Part shown: positions 32,336-44,206 of the stretch, in pieces | How the letters are laid out: each line of letters starts with the position of its first letter | Position numbering within the stretch: the first letter of the stretch is position 1 | Notes under the pieces: model-generated | Told to the model about the DNA's origin: nothing | Databases searched by the model: none | What the model saw: the letters and a program-made list of their open reading frames with translations, nothing else | Translations under genes and position numbers: made by a program | From: Posidonia oceanica | Lineage: Eukaryota; Streptophyta; Magnoliopsida; Alismatales; Posidoniaceae | NCBI GenBank assembly: GCA_037176725.1 | Contig: JAZBRS010000060.1 | Span: forward strand, 53,534,001 to 53,598,000 | Direction: 5' to 3' | DNA length: 64,000 bases

Positions 32336-34958
32336 TGTAACCATGCAACTGAACGGCTCACTTGCCGAATCGCGGGTTACGGCAAAAAGATGTAAAAAAT
32401 AGGCGAAAAACCAGTGGAAAAGAAAACAAAACTTGTAGTCGCCACCTAGTCTATTTTGAAAATCAGAAGACGAGAAAAACCAGAAAACATGTAAAATAAA
32501 TAAAAATGCAAAGGATATGACACAAGGTCATTACAGGCCAGAGATTAGGCAAGGACTCCTGTTACGCATGGGGAAGGTGTTAGGCACTCCCATGTGCCTG
32601 AGAGAGTCGGTCTTTCTGGACTATTCCGCTCATTTGTGGCTAATGTTAGCATTGATGCCATTTATTGTACGCCCAAGGACGATAATGCTATGCCTTGTAA
32701 AACATGCTATATGCCTCTGAAAATATGCTAAATGCCTTTGAAAATATGCTAATACCATGATATACGGTGGAAAACAAAACATGCATCCTAATGTGCTCAG
32801 CGGCGTTGACGGCATCTTGGAAAGAGGAACCTCAATCCACAAGAACTTTGGGCAAATATGCATCATTGCCCTAAATGCAATGTAGGCGAGAAACAAAATG
32901 TCGAATAAAACCATGCAATGCAAGGATGTGACATGCATAGGAAATCAAATCACGTCTTGAAAACAAAGTGTTTTGGAAAACATGCTAGAAATGATATTTA
33001 AATCCATGTAGCTATTGTAGCTATGTAAATCAGATTGGATAATCAAGATAGAAGTAAACATGTTCAAAATCAAGATTGAAAACGTCAAATCAGAGTTCAC
33101 TGTACTGGAGGTGTTAGATGCTAGAAGCCTCAGCGTCTTATGTAAGACGCACAAAGCCCTGCGTCTAACATAGAAAAGTAGAAAGCCTCACTGAATGGCT
33201 AAATAAACAAGAAATCAATAAAGGCCATTGATCATGGGAGACAAAAATGTCATTGGAAATTTTTTTAAAACATGATAGTCATTTTGGAATCAATTTGCAA
33301 ATGATTTAAAATGATTTTGAAAGTCAAACATGGAAAATGACTGTCTGAGGTGTAAGACTAGGACGCTGGAAGGCTCAACGTCTTACAACCAGAAATGCAG
33401 ATTTTCAAAATAAGTAAATAAATCCCGTGGAAATCAGTATAAAACCAAAACATGACATGAGTAAGATTAAAACATCTACATTCAACATATGTCAGATCCC
33501 AGAGGATCAATAAAATCCTTCAGATGAGAAAAAATAGGGGAAAAATGGGCAGACATGTAAGATACTGTGATTTCCAGCGTCTTACACCTGAAAATAGTTT
33601 TTTTTTAATTTAAGTTCAAGAAACAAAACGTGTTTTTTACCAAATGTTTTATGAAGCTAAACATGATGAGAATGTACTAAAATCATAGCAGGCATCATAT
33701 ATCAGACGTTGGAAATCATCCAAAATAAATCTTGGGAGAAAATATTCATAAAACTTAACAGAGGCGTAAGACGCTAGCGGACCATGCGTCTTATGTAAGA
33801 TGCACCAGATTCTGCTTCTTATGCTCTAAAAGAGATTCTTAGAGAATTATGCATGCAAATCAACTCGAATCAAAGCATAAATCATTCATTAAGCAAGAAT
33901 AAGCATCCACGAACACAACCATGCAATGTTTATGAAAAATGGACCTCTGGATCATCCTCCCCACCTCTACTTGCCTCTCGACAGAATCTGATGAGTTCTC
34001 CGGCCACTGGAGGGCCAAGAACCCATGGTGCACGGCTAGGGCTCATGGTGGAGGCTGGGGAAGATCATGAAGACTATGGCATGATGCAAGTTAGGTGGGG
34101 TTGCTGTCCCGACCGTGCTCATTGGCCGATGGCCTCGCACGGCCGGTGAACCCATCATCGTAGAAAAGAGATGGTGGCAAAACAGAGATATAACTCGCGT
34201 AAACTCAGATAATATGCATTTCAATAAACATACATGACATAAGATTCAAGATTCTACACTAAGAGGGAAGGAATGCTTAACTGTTGTGAAGGTTGGTGTT
34301 GCTTCCCTTCGCCGGCAGAGTTCTCCCGGAGGTTGCAGCAGCAATGGCGGCGGCTAGAAGGCTGGGCTAGACTCGTAAGGGGTTTGTAAAAACTTAGGGT
34401 GGCCGGAGGTGTGAGAATTCAGGTGGTCTCGTTCTAGTGGAGCTCTGGAAGCCAAGACTTAGGAAGTGGATTGCCGACCATTCAAATGAAAGAGGAAGCA
34501 AAGCTTTTGTATGGTTTGCATGGGGTGTAACGGTGGAAGTGGAAATGAATAGACGTGGGACATGGCCGGGATAAGGTTCTGGATGAGGAGCAAGGTGGTA
34601 TTTGCACTTCTGGATCACTTGGGAGCCAAAATTCAAGCTCCATTGTCCCAGTGTGTAGGACGCTATGCTGAGCTGCATCTTACATAAGACGCAGCCTAAT
34701 ACAGCATCCAATGCTATTATCAAACTGGCTGCGTATGACACTACCAACTCCAGCGTCTTACGTAAGATGCTGCCAACTCCAGCGTCTTACGTAAGATGCT
34801 GCCTGATCCATAGTGGATTTTGGGTATTTTTTGGTTGGGCTTGGGCTAGGTTTTGGATTGGTGGAGGCTTAGGTTTGGTGAATAGGTGGGCCGCCACGAC
34901 TGAGCACATCCTTGAGAGAAAACTGTCGACGAAGGACTACAAAATTAGGGTGTCTATA
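32336..34958 (-). repeat. LTR6, 3' LTR of Tat-like element F (minus)
   Basis: About 2.6 kb on the minus strand, starting TATAGACACCC (expected TGTAGACACCC) at 34958 and ending ...GGTTACA at 32336. To its right lies the element's tail, with a decayed polypurine tract. It has the conserved core (32520-32615), a primer-site-like motif (about 32436-32445) and palindrome cassettes of a distinct type. Its left flank interrupts LTR5. Confidence 0.7.
33111..34805 (-). repeat. LTR6 palindrome cassettes, GTAAGACGC type
   Basis: Cassettes near 33111-33170, 33351-33388, 33555-33587, 33764-33825, 34654-34714 and 34726-34805. The core is GCGTCTTACGTAAGAYGC or close variants (33133-33150, 34753-34770, 34782-34799). 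The layout and about 205-240-bp spacing match LTR1 and LTR2, but the inner arms read CTTAC/GTAAG instead of CCAAC/GTTGG. Confidence 0.75.
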
Positions 34959-36786
34959 GATGCTCCTTCATGAGCGAGGTCGAGGGAACCAAGGCCGCTG
35001 CTCAGGGTTGACAAGACACCCCAACTGAAGTCGGTGGGAAAGTAGTGTTGCTGTTGGCATCAGTCACTTATCCGGCAGATACATTGAAAGTCATGACTCG
35101 TTGCCACAATGCAGATGCAGATATGAACACTAGGATGCAATGCTGATGCAAATCATGCAATACTGATGACATGCTGGTGTGATGCTTACGCTAATGCTCA
35201 TTGTGCTGAGCTCTGCTAGGGGAATGTGGGCAATGCATGCGTGTGTGATGTCGATGATGATGATGCTGTCGGTCGCTGAGCCATGCTACTCTAAGCGATC
35301 AGGATGCTGATATTGTAAGCTGAGCGGTGTACGGCTCTAGCGTGGGGGTACCATTCACTAAGCTCTACTCTAAGCGAAGGTGAAGTAGATGCTGTGTATG
35401 ATGTTGGGGTGGTGCATGCGGTGCTGAGTACATAATGCCAAGAAAGCGATCTTGGTTGTGCACTACCACGGGCGTCATGCTGAGTAGGCAAATTACAAAA
35501 AGTGTTGCGTTGCTGAGGATGCCACCTTAAGCAATACGCGGAACCAAGGGGTTCGATTTCTAGGCACGCTCTGCCGGGTGATGTGAAAATGTGAGAAATA
35601 GTGATGATTGTATGGAGTATGACAGTGCAATGAGGGTGCAGTGTTATGCAATGTAATGTGATGTAGGTGCGATGCAAATGTGATGCGCAGTGATGCAATG
35701 CAATGTGCTGTATATACAGTGTAATGTGATGCTGGGCACGCAATGCCGAGAAAGCGATCCTGGCCGCACACTACCGCGGGTGTCACACTGAGCAGGCAAA
35801 CTACAGAGAGTGTTGCTGGTGCTGAGGACGCCACCTTGAGCAATACGCGAACTAGGGGTTTGAATTCTAAGTGTGCAATGCTCAAGTGACGCGAAAATGC
35901 AATGCTAATTGTTGATTCTACTAGGGACACATGCAAGGTACGTGATGGCATGTAATGAGATGCAAAGACATGCGATAAAATGCAATGCAATGCAATGAGA
36001 CGCTATGTGATAGAATGCAATGATGAGAGGTGTGATAAGTTGACAGACTCATAGCTGAATAGTTAAGGCTATCAGCCCGAGGAGTTAACAGACTCATCAC
36101 TAGATAGTTAGGGGTATCAACCCGATGAGGAGTTAACAGACTCATCACCAGATAGTTAGGGGTATCAGCTCGAGAGGAGTTGACAGACTCATCGCCGGAT
36201 AGTTAGGGGTATCAGCCCGATAAGGAGTTAACAGACTCATCACCGGATAGTTAGGGGTATCAGTTCGAGAGAAGTTGACAGACTCATCACCGGATAGTTA
36301 GGGGTATCAGTCTGAGAGGATAAGACGATACCAAAGGGCAGCAAAGATGCCCCTGGTATTGAGGGCGATGACAGGCCAGCGAGTCTGTCGGTCAAGAGGG
36401 GTGATGACAAGTCAGATGACTTGTAACCACGGATGCAAAATGCAACGGGAATACCACACCTGAAGGTGTGGCAGAGGTCCGTAGACGCTCCCGTGACAGT
36501 TAGGGGTGACAGTCCAGATGCAGATGAGAATGTGATACCACAGGGCAGTAGAAAAGATACCCCTGGTATCAGGAGGAAAATACCAAGGGACAACCAAAGC
36601 ATCATTGGCATCGAAATGCGGAAAATGGAGACAAGACTGACGTGCTTGCCAACCGAGTAGTTAGGGGTACTATCTTGACGAAAGGGGGCATGATACCATA
36701 GGGCAACCAAAGATACCCCTGGTATCAAGCGAGGGATGACAAGCCAACAAACCTATTGGTCAAGAGGGACAGTAACAAGTTATCGA
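34959..36786 (-). repeat. 3' tail of Tat-like element F
   Basis: Minus-strand tail with the shared terminal block at 34959-35130 and a 295-bp tandem duplication (about 35430-35580 and 35730-35890). Then come six hairpin units at 36030-36320 of the form GATGAGTctgttaACTC and GATA...TATC, GGTATC stems at 36325-36360 and 36535-36600, and a CCACACC hairpin at 36454-36471. No coding recognised. Confidence 0.65.
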
Positions 36787-37770
36787 AGTAGAATAGCGAA
36801 TCTGTCATCTAGGACGCAATCGGAGACAGATGCGGGGCTAGGATAGCGAATTTTTCATCCAAGATGCAACCAGAGACAAAGGCGCGGGGCAAGATAGCGA
36901 ATTTGTCATCTAGGATGCCACCAGAGACAAAGACGTGGGGCAGGATAGCGAACTTGTCATCTGAGACGCAACCGAAGACAAAGATGCGGGGATAGGATAG
37001 CGAATTTGTCATCCGAGACGCAACCAGAGACAAAGATGCGGGGATAGGATAGCGAATTTGTCATCCAGGACGCAACCGGAGACAAAGACGTAGGGATAGG
37101 ATAGCGAATTTGTCATCCGAGATGCAACTGGAGATAAAGACGCAGGGTAGGATAGCAAATCTGGCATCTGGGACACAACCGAAGACAAAGATGTAGGGAT
37201 AGGATAGCGAATTTGTCATCCAAGACGCAACCAGAAACAAAGACGCTGGGCAGGATAACGAATCTGCCATCCGAGACGCGACCGGAGACAAAGACGCATG
37301 GATAGGATAGCAAATTTGTCATCCGAGACGCAACTGGAGACAAAGACGTGGGGTTAGGATAGTGAATTTGTCATTTGGGACGCAACCGAAGACCAAGACG
37401 CGGGGATAGGATAGCGAATCTGTCATCTGGGACGCAATCGGAGACAAAGACGCGGGGATAGGATAGCAAATTTGTCATCTAGGATGCAACCAGAGACAAA
37501 GACACAGGCAGGATAGCGAATTTGTCATCCAGGTTGCCACCAGAGACAAAGACGCAGGGTAGGATAGCGAATTTGTAATCCGAGACGCAATCGGAGACAA
37601 AGACGTAGGGATAGGATAGCAAATTTGTCATCCAAGACGCAACCGGAGACAAAGATGCGGTGATAGGATAGCGAATCTGTCATCTGGGATGCCACCAGAG
37701 ACAAAGACATGGGGATAGGATAGCGAATTTGTCATCCAAGACGCAACCGGAAACAAAAACGCGGGGATAG
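36787..37770 (-). repeat. 52-bp minisatellite, about 19 copies
   Basis: Unit of about 52 bp: 'ggatagcgaatttgtcatcc' then 'gagacgcaacc' then 'ggagacaaagacgcgggg'. Copies differ by a few substitutions and small deletions. It lies in the upstream part of tail F and stops abruptly at a fragment of LTR7. Short minus-strand frames inside it are repeat artefacts. Confidence 0.85.
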
Positions 37771-37938
37771 GTTTGGTTTAGAAAATGGGTGTGATTCTAG
37801 GTTTGATTTTTAGGGTTTGATTTGAAGTTTGTCTAAAGTTTTTAATTTTCTGGTTTTTTTTGTGGTGTGGGGTTTCCTAAGTCATTCCAGAGAGAAAGAG
37901 AGAGCCACTAAGCAGGGATCAAAAGTGGGGTGTCAACA
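37771..37938 (-). repeat. LTR7 remnant, first 168 bases of a minus-strand 3' LTR
   Basis: Starts TGTTGACACCCC (minus) at 37938 directly after the polypurine tract at 37939-37951, then is cut at 37771 by the 52-bp array. About 2-3 kb of LTR is missing. It closes the 3' side of the DUF7745 element. Confidence 0.7.
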
Positions 37939-39955
37939 GATGCCCCTCCTTGAGCGAGGTCAAGGGGACCGAGGCCGCTGCTCAGGGTTGACAAGACACC
38001 CCACTTGATTGGCGAGAGCCAGGCACTTTTGGCGTGGGCCACTTATTCGGCGGATGCACCGAAAATCATGACCCGATGCCTAAATGCAAATGCAAAGTGC
38101 GGATGCGAATGCGGATGCGAGTGCAGATATGGATGTTGATGCTATACTGACATAAATGCCAATGCAATGCTGATGTTGAACCAAAAATGCACCAATACAT
38201 GATGCAGATATGGTAAGAGGAAGTGCCGTGCCGATGTATGGTGATGCAAAGTGATGCTAATGCAGCTATCTAGCATGGAGTGCTGATGCAGTGCAGTGTG
38301 ATGATGCAATGCAGATGCTAAAAAGGGAGGCAATGATACGTGATGCGATGTTGGGCGACAAGTTGGCAGTTAATCCAAACTTACACAAAAAGGGACGCTA
38401 GACAAGACTAACGTGCTTGCTGTCTGCGACGTCAGACATTTTAGCAGATGTCACCTGGGCAGTTAAGGCTGCCAGCTCGAAAAGGAGAGGGAGGATAGAC
38501 AATATGACGAGTGTCAACAGAGCAGTTAGGGCTGCCAGCCCGGAAAGAGAAGCAAACAGACGTGACTTCTAGAAGGCACGCAAAGGCGCTCGCAAAAAGG
38601 CAAGCGAAGAGGGGGAGCAGATATGACTTCGAGAAGGCATGCAAAGGTTTTGCAAAAAGGCAAGCAAAAAGAGAAAGCAAACATGACTTCGAAAAGGCAT
38701 GCAAAAGGACTTGCAAAAGGCAAGCAGACATAACCTCGAAAGGGAATGCAAAGGGCTCGCAAAACGGTAAGCAAAAGGGGAATAGACATGACTTCGAAAA
38801 GGCATGCAAAGGGCTTGCAAAAAGGCAAGCAGACATGACCTCGAAAGGGCATGCAAAGGACTCACAAAATGGCAAGCAAAAGGGGAACAGACATGACTTC
38901 GAAAAAGCATGCAAAGGACTTGCAAAAAGGCAAGCAGGCATGACCTCGAAAGGGCATGCAAAGGGCTCGTCCTCAAATCGACTGAGGAAACAAGCAGACA
39001 TGACCTTGAAAGGGCATGCAAAGGGCTCGTCCTTAAACCGACTGAGGAAACAAGTAGACATGACCTCGAAAGGGCATGCAAAGGGCTCATCCTCAAACCC
39101 ATTGGGGAAACAAGCAGACATGACTTCGAAAAGGCATGCAAAGGGCTCGTCCTCAAACTCATTGAGGAAACAAGCAGGCATGACCTCGAAAGGGCATGCA
39201 AAGGGCTCGTCCTCAAACCCATTGAGGAAACAAGCAGGCATGACTTCGAAAAGGCATGTAAAGGGCTCGCAAAACGGCAAGCGAAAAGGAGAAATAGACA
39301 TGACTTCGAAAAGACATGCAAAGGGCTCGTAAAAAGACAAGTAAACAAGGAAAGTAGACATGACTTCGAAAAGTCATGCAAAGGACTTGCAAAAAAGCAA
39401 GTAGACGCACAAAACGCCAGGAAGAGAGTGACACCACAAGGCAGCAAAAAAGATGCCCCTGATATCAGGGATGATGCCAGGGGATAGCTGAAGTGCCCTT
39501 CGTATCGAAAAAATGACGAACATAGACAAAGCTGACGCGCATGTCAAGCGGGTAGTTAGGGCTATCAGCCCGGCGGAGATCCAGCCAGGGGCGCTTGGTG
39601 GCTTTACTCGTCTCGACGGTGTTGGTTTGCAGAGATTCTGGCACCTTGGGGGAGTGCGGAGTTTGCCTGGTGGCCTTCCCTAACGCTGAGAGTGTTGGCA
39701 GTTGCTTCTGCACTTGCAAGCCGTTAGGTTCTGATAGTGCCCTCCTCATGGCTCTAGGGAGCTGAAGCAGTATGTTGAAGATATGATTGTAAGACCATGC
39801 ATGCATTATGTTATGGAAAGCGGACCAAGCACATAAGCAAATGGTACAAAACATCCTTGCATTAACAAAGTCTTGATTACACGCCTATAACTGGCTGAAT
39901 AGAGTACAGCAAGACTCAAAAAGGGATATGCAGATGTACAAACGCCCTAGCTAGT
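37939..39955 (-). repeat. 3' tail of the DUF7745 element, with about 60-bp array
   Basis: From right to left on the minus strand: a decayed coding-like stretch (39854-39570), hairpin modules, then a tandem array at about 38560-39415. The array unit is 'gacatgacttcgaaaaggcatgcaaagggctcg' plus a variable second half. The shared terminal block with polypurine tract 37951-37939 follows. The array is open on both strands for about 270-300 codons. Confidence 0.65.
38560..39415. repeat. About 60-bp tandem array, open on both strands
   Basis: About fourteen copies. Two second-half variants occur, one with 'caaaaaggcaagc' and one with 'cctcaaacccattgaggaaacaagc', the latter in a run of five. Unit length is a multiple of three in most copies, which explains the long open frames on both strands. 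No known domain is visible in any of them. Confidence 0.8.
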
Positions 39956-40967
39956 CTAGGCCTTCTTCGACCTCCTAGCATCAGGAAACAGAGGTCCGCC
40001 AAGTGGGATCTCATTAATGGGCCAAAGCCCCTGTACTTCAGTTAGATACTCAGGAGTACATCCTGAGCCCTTTGCAGCTGCAATGTTTGTTGATTTCACG
40101 CCATGGCGCATAAGGTCGGCTAGCTCTGTGGTGGCAGCGATTGTGCTGAAAGGATAGGGCTAGAGCAGCTTCGGTGCCGTGCTGTTGACAAAAGCCCCTT
40201 GCTGGAAACCAAACTGCCGCATGACCTGGATGGGGTGATACTCCACGCCTTTGGTGAACCCTGGCAGGACGACCAATCGCATGTCGCGGGCACCGAAGAA
40301 AACAGTAAAAGGCTCTACTACAGATGGGATGATATGCCAGGTTACTGTATCATCTGTCAGCTTTTCTAGCCTTTCATACTCCTCGCGGACAGTCTTGATG
40401 GTCTTGGCGTGGCCACTGCTACAGTATGTCTCAAATGCATGTTTCTGGGGGCGCAGGATGTCTACCTCCAGATGTCCGGCCAGCCATAGCTGTACTAGAG
40501 CCCCGCAGCCGTGAAAATGGTGGCAGCAGTGCGAAATGCGGTCTAGCCTGCGGTACGTCTTAGCTAGGACGACAGGTGCCAGGTCGATTTGGCGGGTCAC
40601 CACAGCAAGGGTGATCCCCGTAACCTTAATAGTGACAGTCATCCGGCCATGGCTGAAGATTAGCTCTCCCAGGAAGCGGGTGACGAAGCCACAGAGCCAT
40701 AGTTCAATCTCCCAGTGCGACGTGCTTCTTGGAGACTTCCTCAAAGTAGTTCAGACGGAGCGCAAGTACAGGCCCATCGACGTAGATCAATCTTTTCTCA
40801 CAGCTTTGAGCAGAGAGTCCTGTTAGCTCTCTCAAGACAGCAACATAGCCAGTACGCCTCATGAACACGGCTGATCCCATGAGCGTAGAGAAGCTGCAGA
40901 TCCGACGTACTTTCTCTAGTGTAGGTGTCAGTTCAGTCATTCCGAAGCGAAAGACATGGTGCACTGG
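39956..40967 (-). pseudogene. DUF7745-type retroelement protein, C-terminal part
   Basis: The minus strand starts at the edge of the inserted element with VHHVFRFGMTELTPTLEKV, a typical phrase of the plant domain annotated as DUF7745. A frame change near 40705-40745 leads into WLCGFVTRFLGELIFSHG, LAPVVLAKTYRRLDR, GCGALVQLWLAGHL and HPIQVMRQFGFQQG. A TAG at 40158-40160 interrupts the frame, which then runs on to a TAG at 39956-39958. The N-terminal part lies at 59860-60110, beyond the 18.9-kb insertion. DUF7745 proteins are widespread in plants, often near Gypsy-type elements; biochemical function is unknown to me. The copy is dead three times over (insertion, frameshift, stop). Confidence 0.75.
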
Positions 40968-43900
40968 TGTAGACATCCCATTTTGATAGGCCGAAAGTTG
41001 GTGATTTCTCCTACAAGCTCGCTTGGACTCTGGAATGGCACTCTTTTTCAAACCTAACCCATTTCTAACCCATTTCCACCCAAAACCTTACCTAAGCCCA
41101 ACCCAAGCCTTTTTACACCTTTTTAAACCCTTTTAAGGCCCAAGCCCAAGTCCATTTCAGCCTGTTGCCTCCTGGGTATGTTGTACACTGGAATAGGCAG
41201 CGTCCATCGTTGGACGTGCCCTGTGCTAGCGTCCAGCGTTGGACGCCTTCTGCTCTAGCGTCCAATGACTCTGTTGCAGTAGCGGCTGTTCCGCCACCTT
41301 CGGCTCACCTCCTGTCCACTCCACCGCCCCTTCGCACTTACTACCCGTCCCTTCGTGCACTCCAGGCCATCCACTACCTTCCAAGGCCGAGTAAGTGCAC
41401 TTACTAGCCATCCTCTCCACCTCAGCCCCATTTCTGCTCTCTCCTCTTCTCACTGACTTCAGCCGCTTCTCCCTGCCACCGCCGCGACTTCGCTGGCCTT
41501 CTGGCAGAGCCCACACCCCCTCCTAACATTCCTTGTGCCTTCCCCTCACCCAGCAACCCTACCACGACCTGCAAACTCCTCTACACCTGCTGCCAATCCC
41601 CAGAACCCAACACACAAAACCACTCAAATAGCCTCCTTCACTCGAACACACAGACCAGCACAGCCCTCCTCTCCACAATTCACTACCTCCGGAGCGTAGA
41701 GAAAACTTCCACCTCCACTCCCAGACCTTCAGCGCCCTCTCCCGTGCCCCTAGCTGTCCAAGCAAGCTCGCCGGAGTAGCCTCGCCGCCATCTTTCGCAG
41801 CACCGGTGAAGAAGCTCGACACGCTGTTCCAAGCCGTGCACAGGTAGGTTCTTGCTTCCCTTAGCTAGTGCACGCACGTAGTAACATGCTAGGATAGTTA
41901 ATACACCTGCACACCACCTTGGTTGGCCGGAATTGGCCCGGCCTCCGACAGCGAGGTGGAGGAGGTGGGTGGCCTGATCTGGCCATCCATTTCCAGCTCC
42001 GAACACATGGGCGTGTTCGTCTCGTCCCCCTCTTGCTTCCTGGATCCTTAGGTTCCAGTTTTGGGTTGATCTTAGCATCAATTGGACCAGTGGCTTGCTC
42101 GGCTCGTTGGACTCCCCACCTGGAGCGTCCAATGTTGGACCTGCCCTGAGGCAGTGTCCAACAAGCTGCATGTTCTATTTGCTTGCCTTCCCCTTTTATT
42201 TTGCTCCTGTGATGCTTTAGCTTGCATGCTTAGCTGCTGCTTTGTTCTTGCATGTTTTCTTTGTGTTTCTAGATGCCATGCTAGGTTTGGATTCATGTTT
42301 CTTGCCCTTGTTTAGCCTGCCGTTTTTGGGTGTTGGACGCTTGAATGCACGTGTCCAACATTGGCCGCTGTGCTTTTAGCGTCTAACACCCTGCAATGCA
42401 TGCTTGCCCCTTTTTTGCTAAGCCTTGCTCCTACTTTGCTGTAGTTTGATTGCTCCCTCTTGTGCATGATTGTTTCAAGCTTGCTTCCATGCCTTTAGAT
42501 GCCATGCCATGCTTAATATAATGCCTTGATCTTTGGTTTAATTCATGCTTGATCTGCTATTTGTCTGCGTTGGACGCCGGGGACTTCAGCGTTTTATGTT
42601 GGACGCTGCTGTTACCAGCATCTAACATCACTGCTCTTGTGCTTTGGTTTTAAGTATTTGCATGTTGCTCTAATCTGCATGTTTGCTCGATTCCTGTGTT
42701 TACTTGCTTGCTTAGCCTGCGTAGCATCTGATCTTCGTCTTTCTTAGTTCATATGCTAGATTTTATGCAAGTTTTTGTGTGTTTGTGCCTCCCAGTGCAC
42801 TGTACGCTGCTGTTCCTGGCGTCCAACATTGGACGCCGGTGCAGCTCGCGTCCAACGCTCTGGTTGAGCTTCATGCCTGGCACATGTTGCACATGGTAGG
42901 TTTCTTGGTTTCTTTTGTATCCTGTGCTTGTATGCTTAGTCTATGCCATCTTATAGTAGCCTTATGCATGTTTCAATATTTTGTTTATCCTCTGTATGCC
43001 TGTTTGCTTTGCTGTCCCTCTGGCCTGTGTTGGACGCCTGCCTCTCTGGCATCTAACGTTGGACGCCATGCCCACGGGCGTCCAACGCTCTGCTTGCTTT
43101 GATTGCTGATCTTAGCTTGCCCATTGCTCTGAATCTGCTTCTGGTTTGTTGTCATGTTTGCCCTGCATGTCATGCGTCCCATTTTGTTGCATTTTTGCAT
43201 TTGCATTGCATTCATATAGCTAGAATGCATCCTTTTTCAAAACCTGCATGCTATCTACCTCTAGCGGGTGTTGGACACCAGCAATGCTAGTGTCCAATGT
43301 TGGACGCCGCTGTTGCCAGCGTCCGACGCTTGCAGTTGGCTGAAGCGAGGTTTTAAAACGCCGATTTGGTTTCATTCGCCGTTTTCCGTGTTTTATTGCT
43401 TCTTGTGCGTACTGCAACCCCCATGCATGCTACCTGACCCCTGTTTTGGTTTTCGTGCCTTGCTTTTGCATCATTTTCCGTGCTTTTGCCTCGTTTTCCG
43501 CGCTCTCGCATCGTTTTCTACGCTTGCTTTTGCTTTATCCCTTGCATGTCGTTTGCATTGCCTGGTTTCCCTCGCAGTTTCGTTTTATCGCTTGCATTTG
43601 CATTAAAGCTATGATGCTTACTGCCTAGGAGTTCTCATGAGTCCGGGTTCGCCTGGTTCGGAACACTAGCAGTGTTGCTGAGCACATAGATAGCACGTTT
43701 ATTTCCCATGCATGGTAAGCAGACATTCATTGCATTTAGGCATTAGGCTAGCATCTTCCTGCATTAGCGCGCAAGATTGCCTAAGAAAGACCGACTCTCA
43801 GACGTATCGGGGGTGCCCAACACCTTTCCTGTGTGTAATAGGAGTCCTTGCCCTTTCTCTTGGCCCGCATCGACCTTTCCTTCATCCTAGGCACAAGTCA

Positions 43901-44186
43901 TAGCATAGCATTGCATTGCATCACATCTCTTTGCACTCCCTTTGCTCCTTCTTTGCATCCGGTTTTGCATGTCTTTTCATGCATTACCCTCGGTTTTCCC
44001 TGTCTCCCAATTCAATAGACCTGGTGGCGACTCCGATTTGTCTTATCATTTTCTTTTTTTCTTTTTACCAGCGTTTCTGAGTTGAGTTTCTTCCCTCGGA
44101 TCCTGCCGCATATAGTGAGCCTATTTTGATCGGTGCACGTGAGCTTTAGCATCGTGCATGGACGATCAGAATTCAAGATTACTATA
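40968..44186 (+). repeat. 5' LTR of the gag-only element
   Basis: 3219 bp from TGTAGACATC to ACTATA (the 3' copy ends ACTACA). It has a C-rich leader with candidate splice donor at about 41844 and palindrome clusters at 41180-41275. Periodic cassettes begin near 42107, 42333, 42570, 42801, 43030 and 43271 (steps of 226-241 bp). The conserved core is at 43787-43862 and the primer-site-like motif at 44025-44034. Over the first roughly 500 shared bases it differs from the 3' copy by about 14 substitutions by my count, mostly transitions. Confidence 0.85.
42107..43330 (+). repeat. Periodic palindrome cassettes, gag-only element LTR
   Basis: Six cassettes with the plan TTGGACGCC...GCGTCCAAC-(A/G)TTGGACGCC...GCGTCCAAC at a strikingly even spacing of about 230 bp. 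The sequence between them is only loosely alike. The 3' LTR repeats the last three at 58490-58503 (partial), 58682-58740 and 58922-58980. Confidence 0.8.
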
Positions 44187-44187
44187 G

Positions 44188-44206
44188 TGGCGACTCCGCT
44201 AGGGAG
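44188..44206 (+). promoter_or_regulatory. Primer-binding site of the gag-only element, tRNA-Arg type
   Basis: TGGCGACTCCGCTAGGGAG starts two bases after the LTR. Apart from one extra C and one G-to-A change it matches the complement of the tRNA-Arg(ACG) 3' end. Confidence 0.7.
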
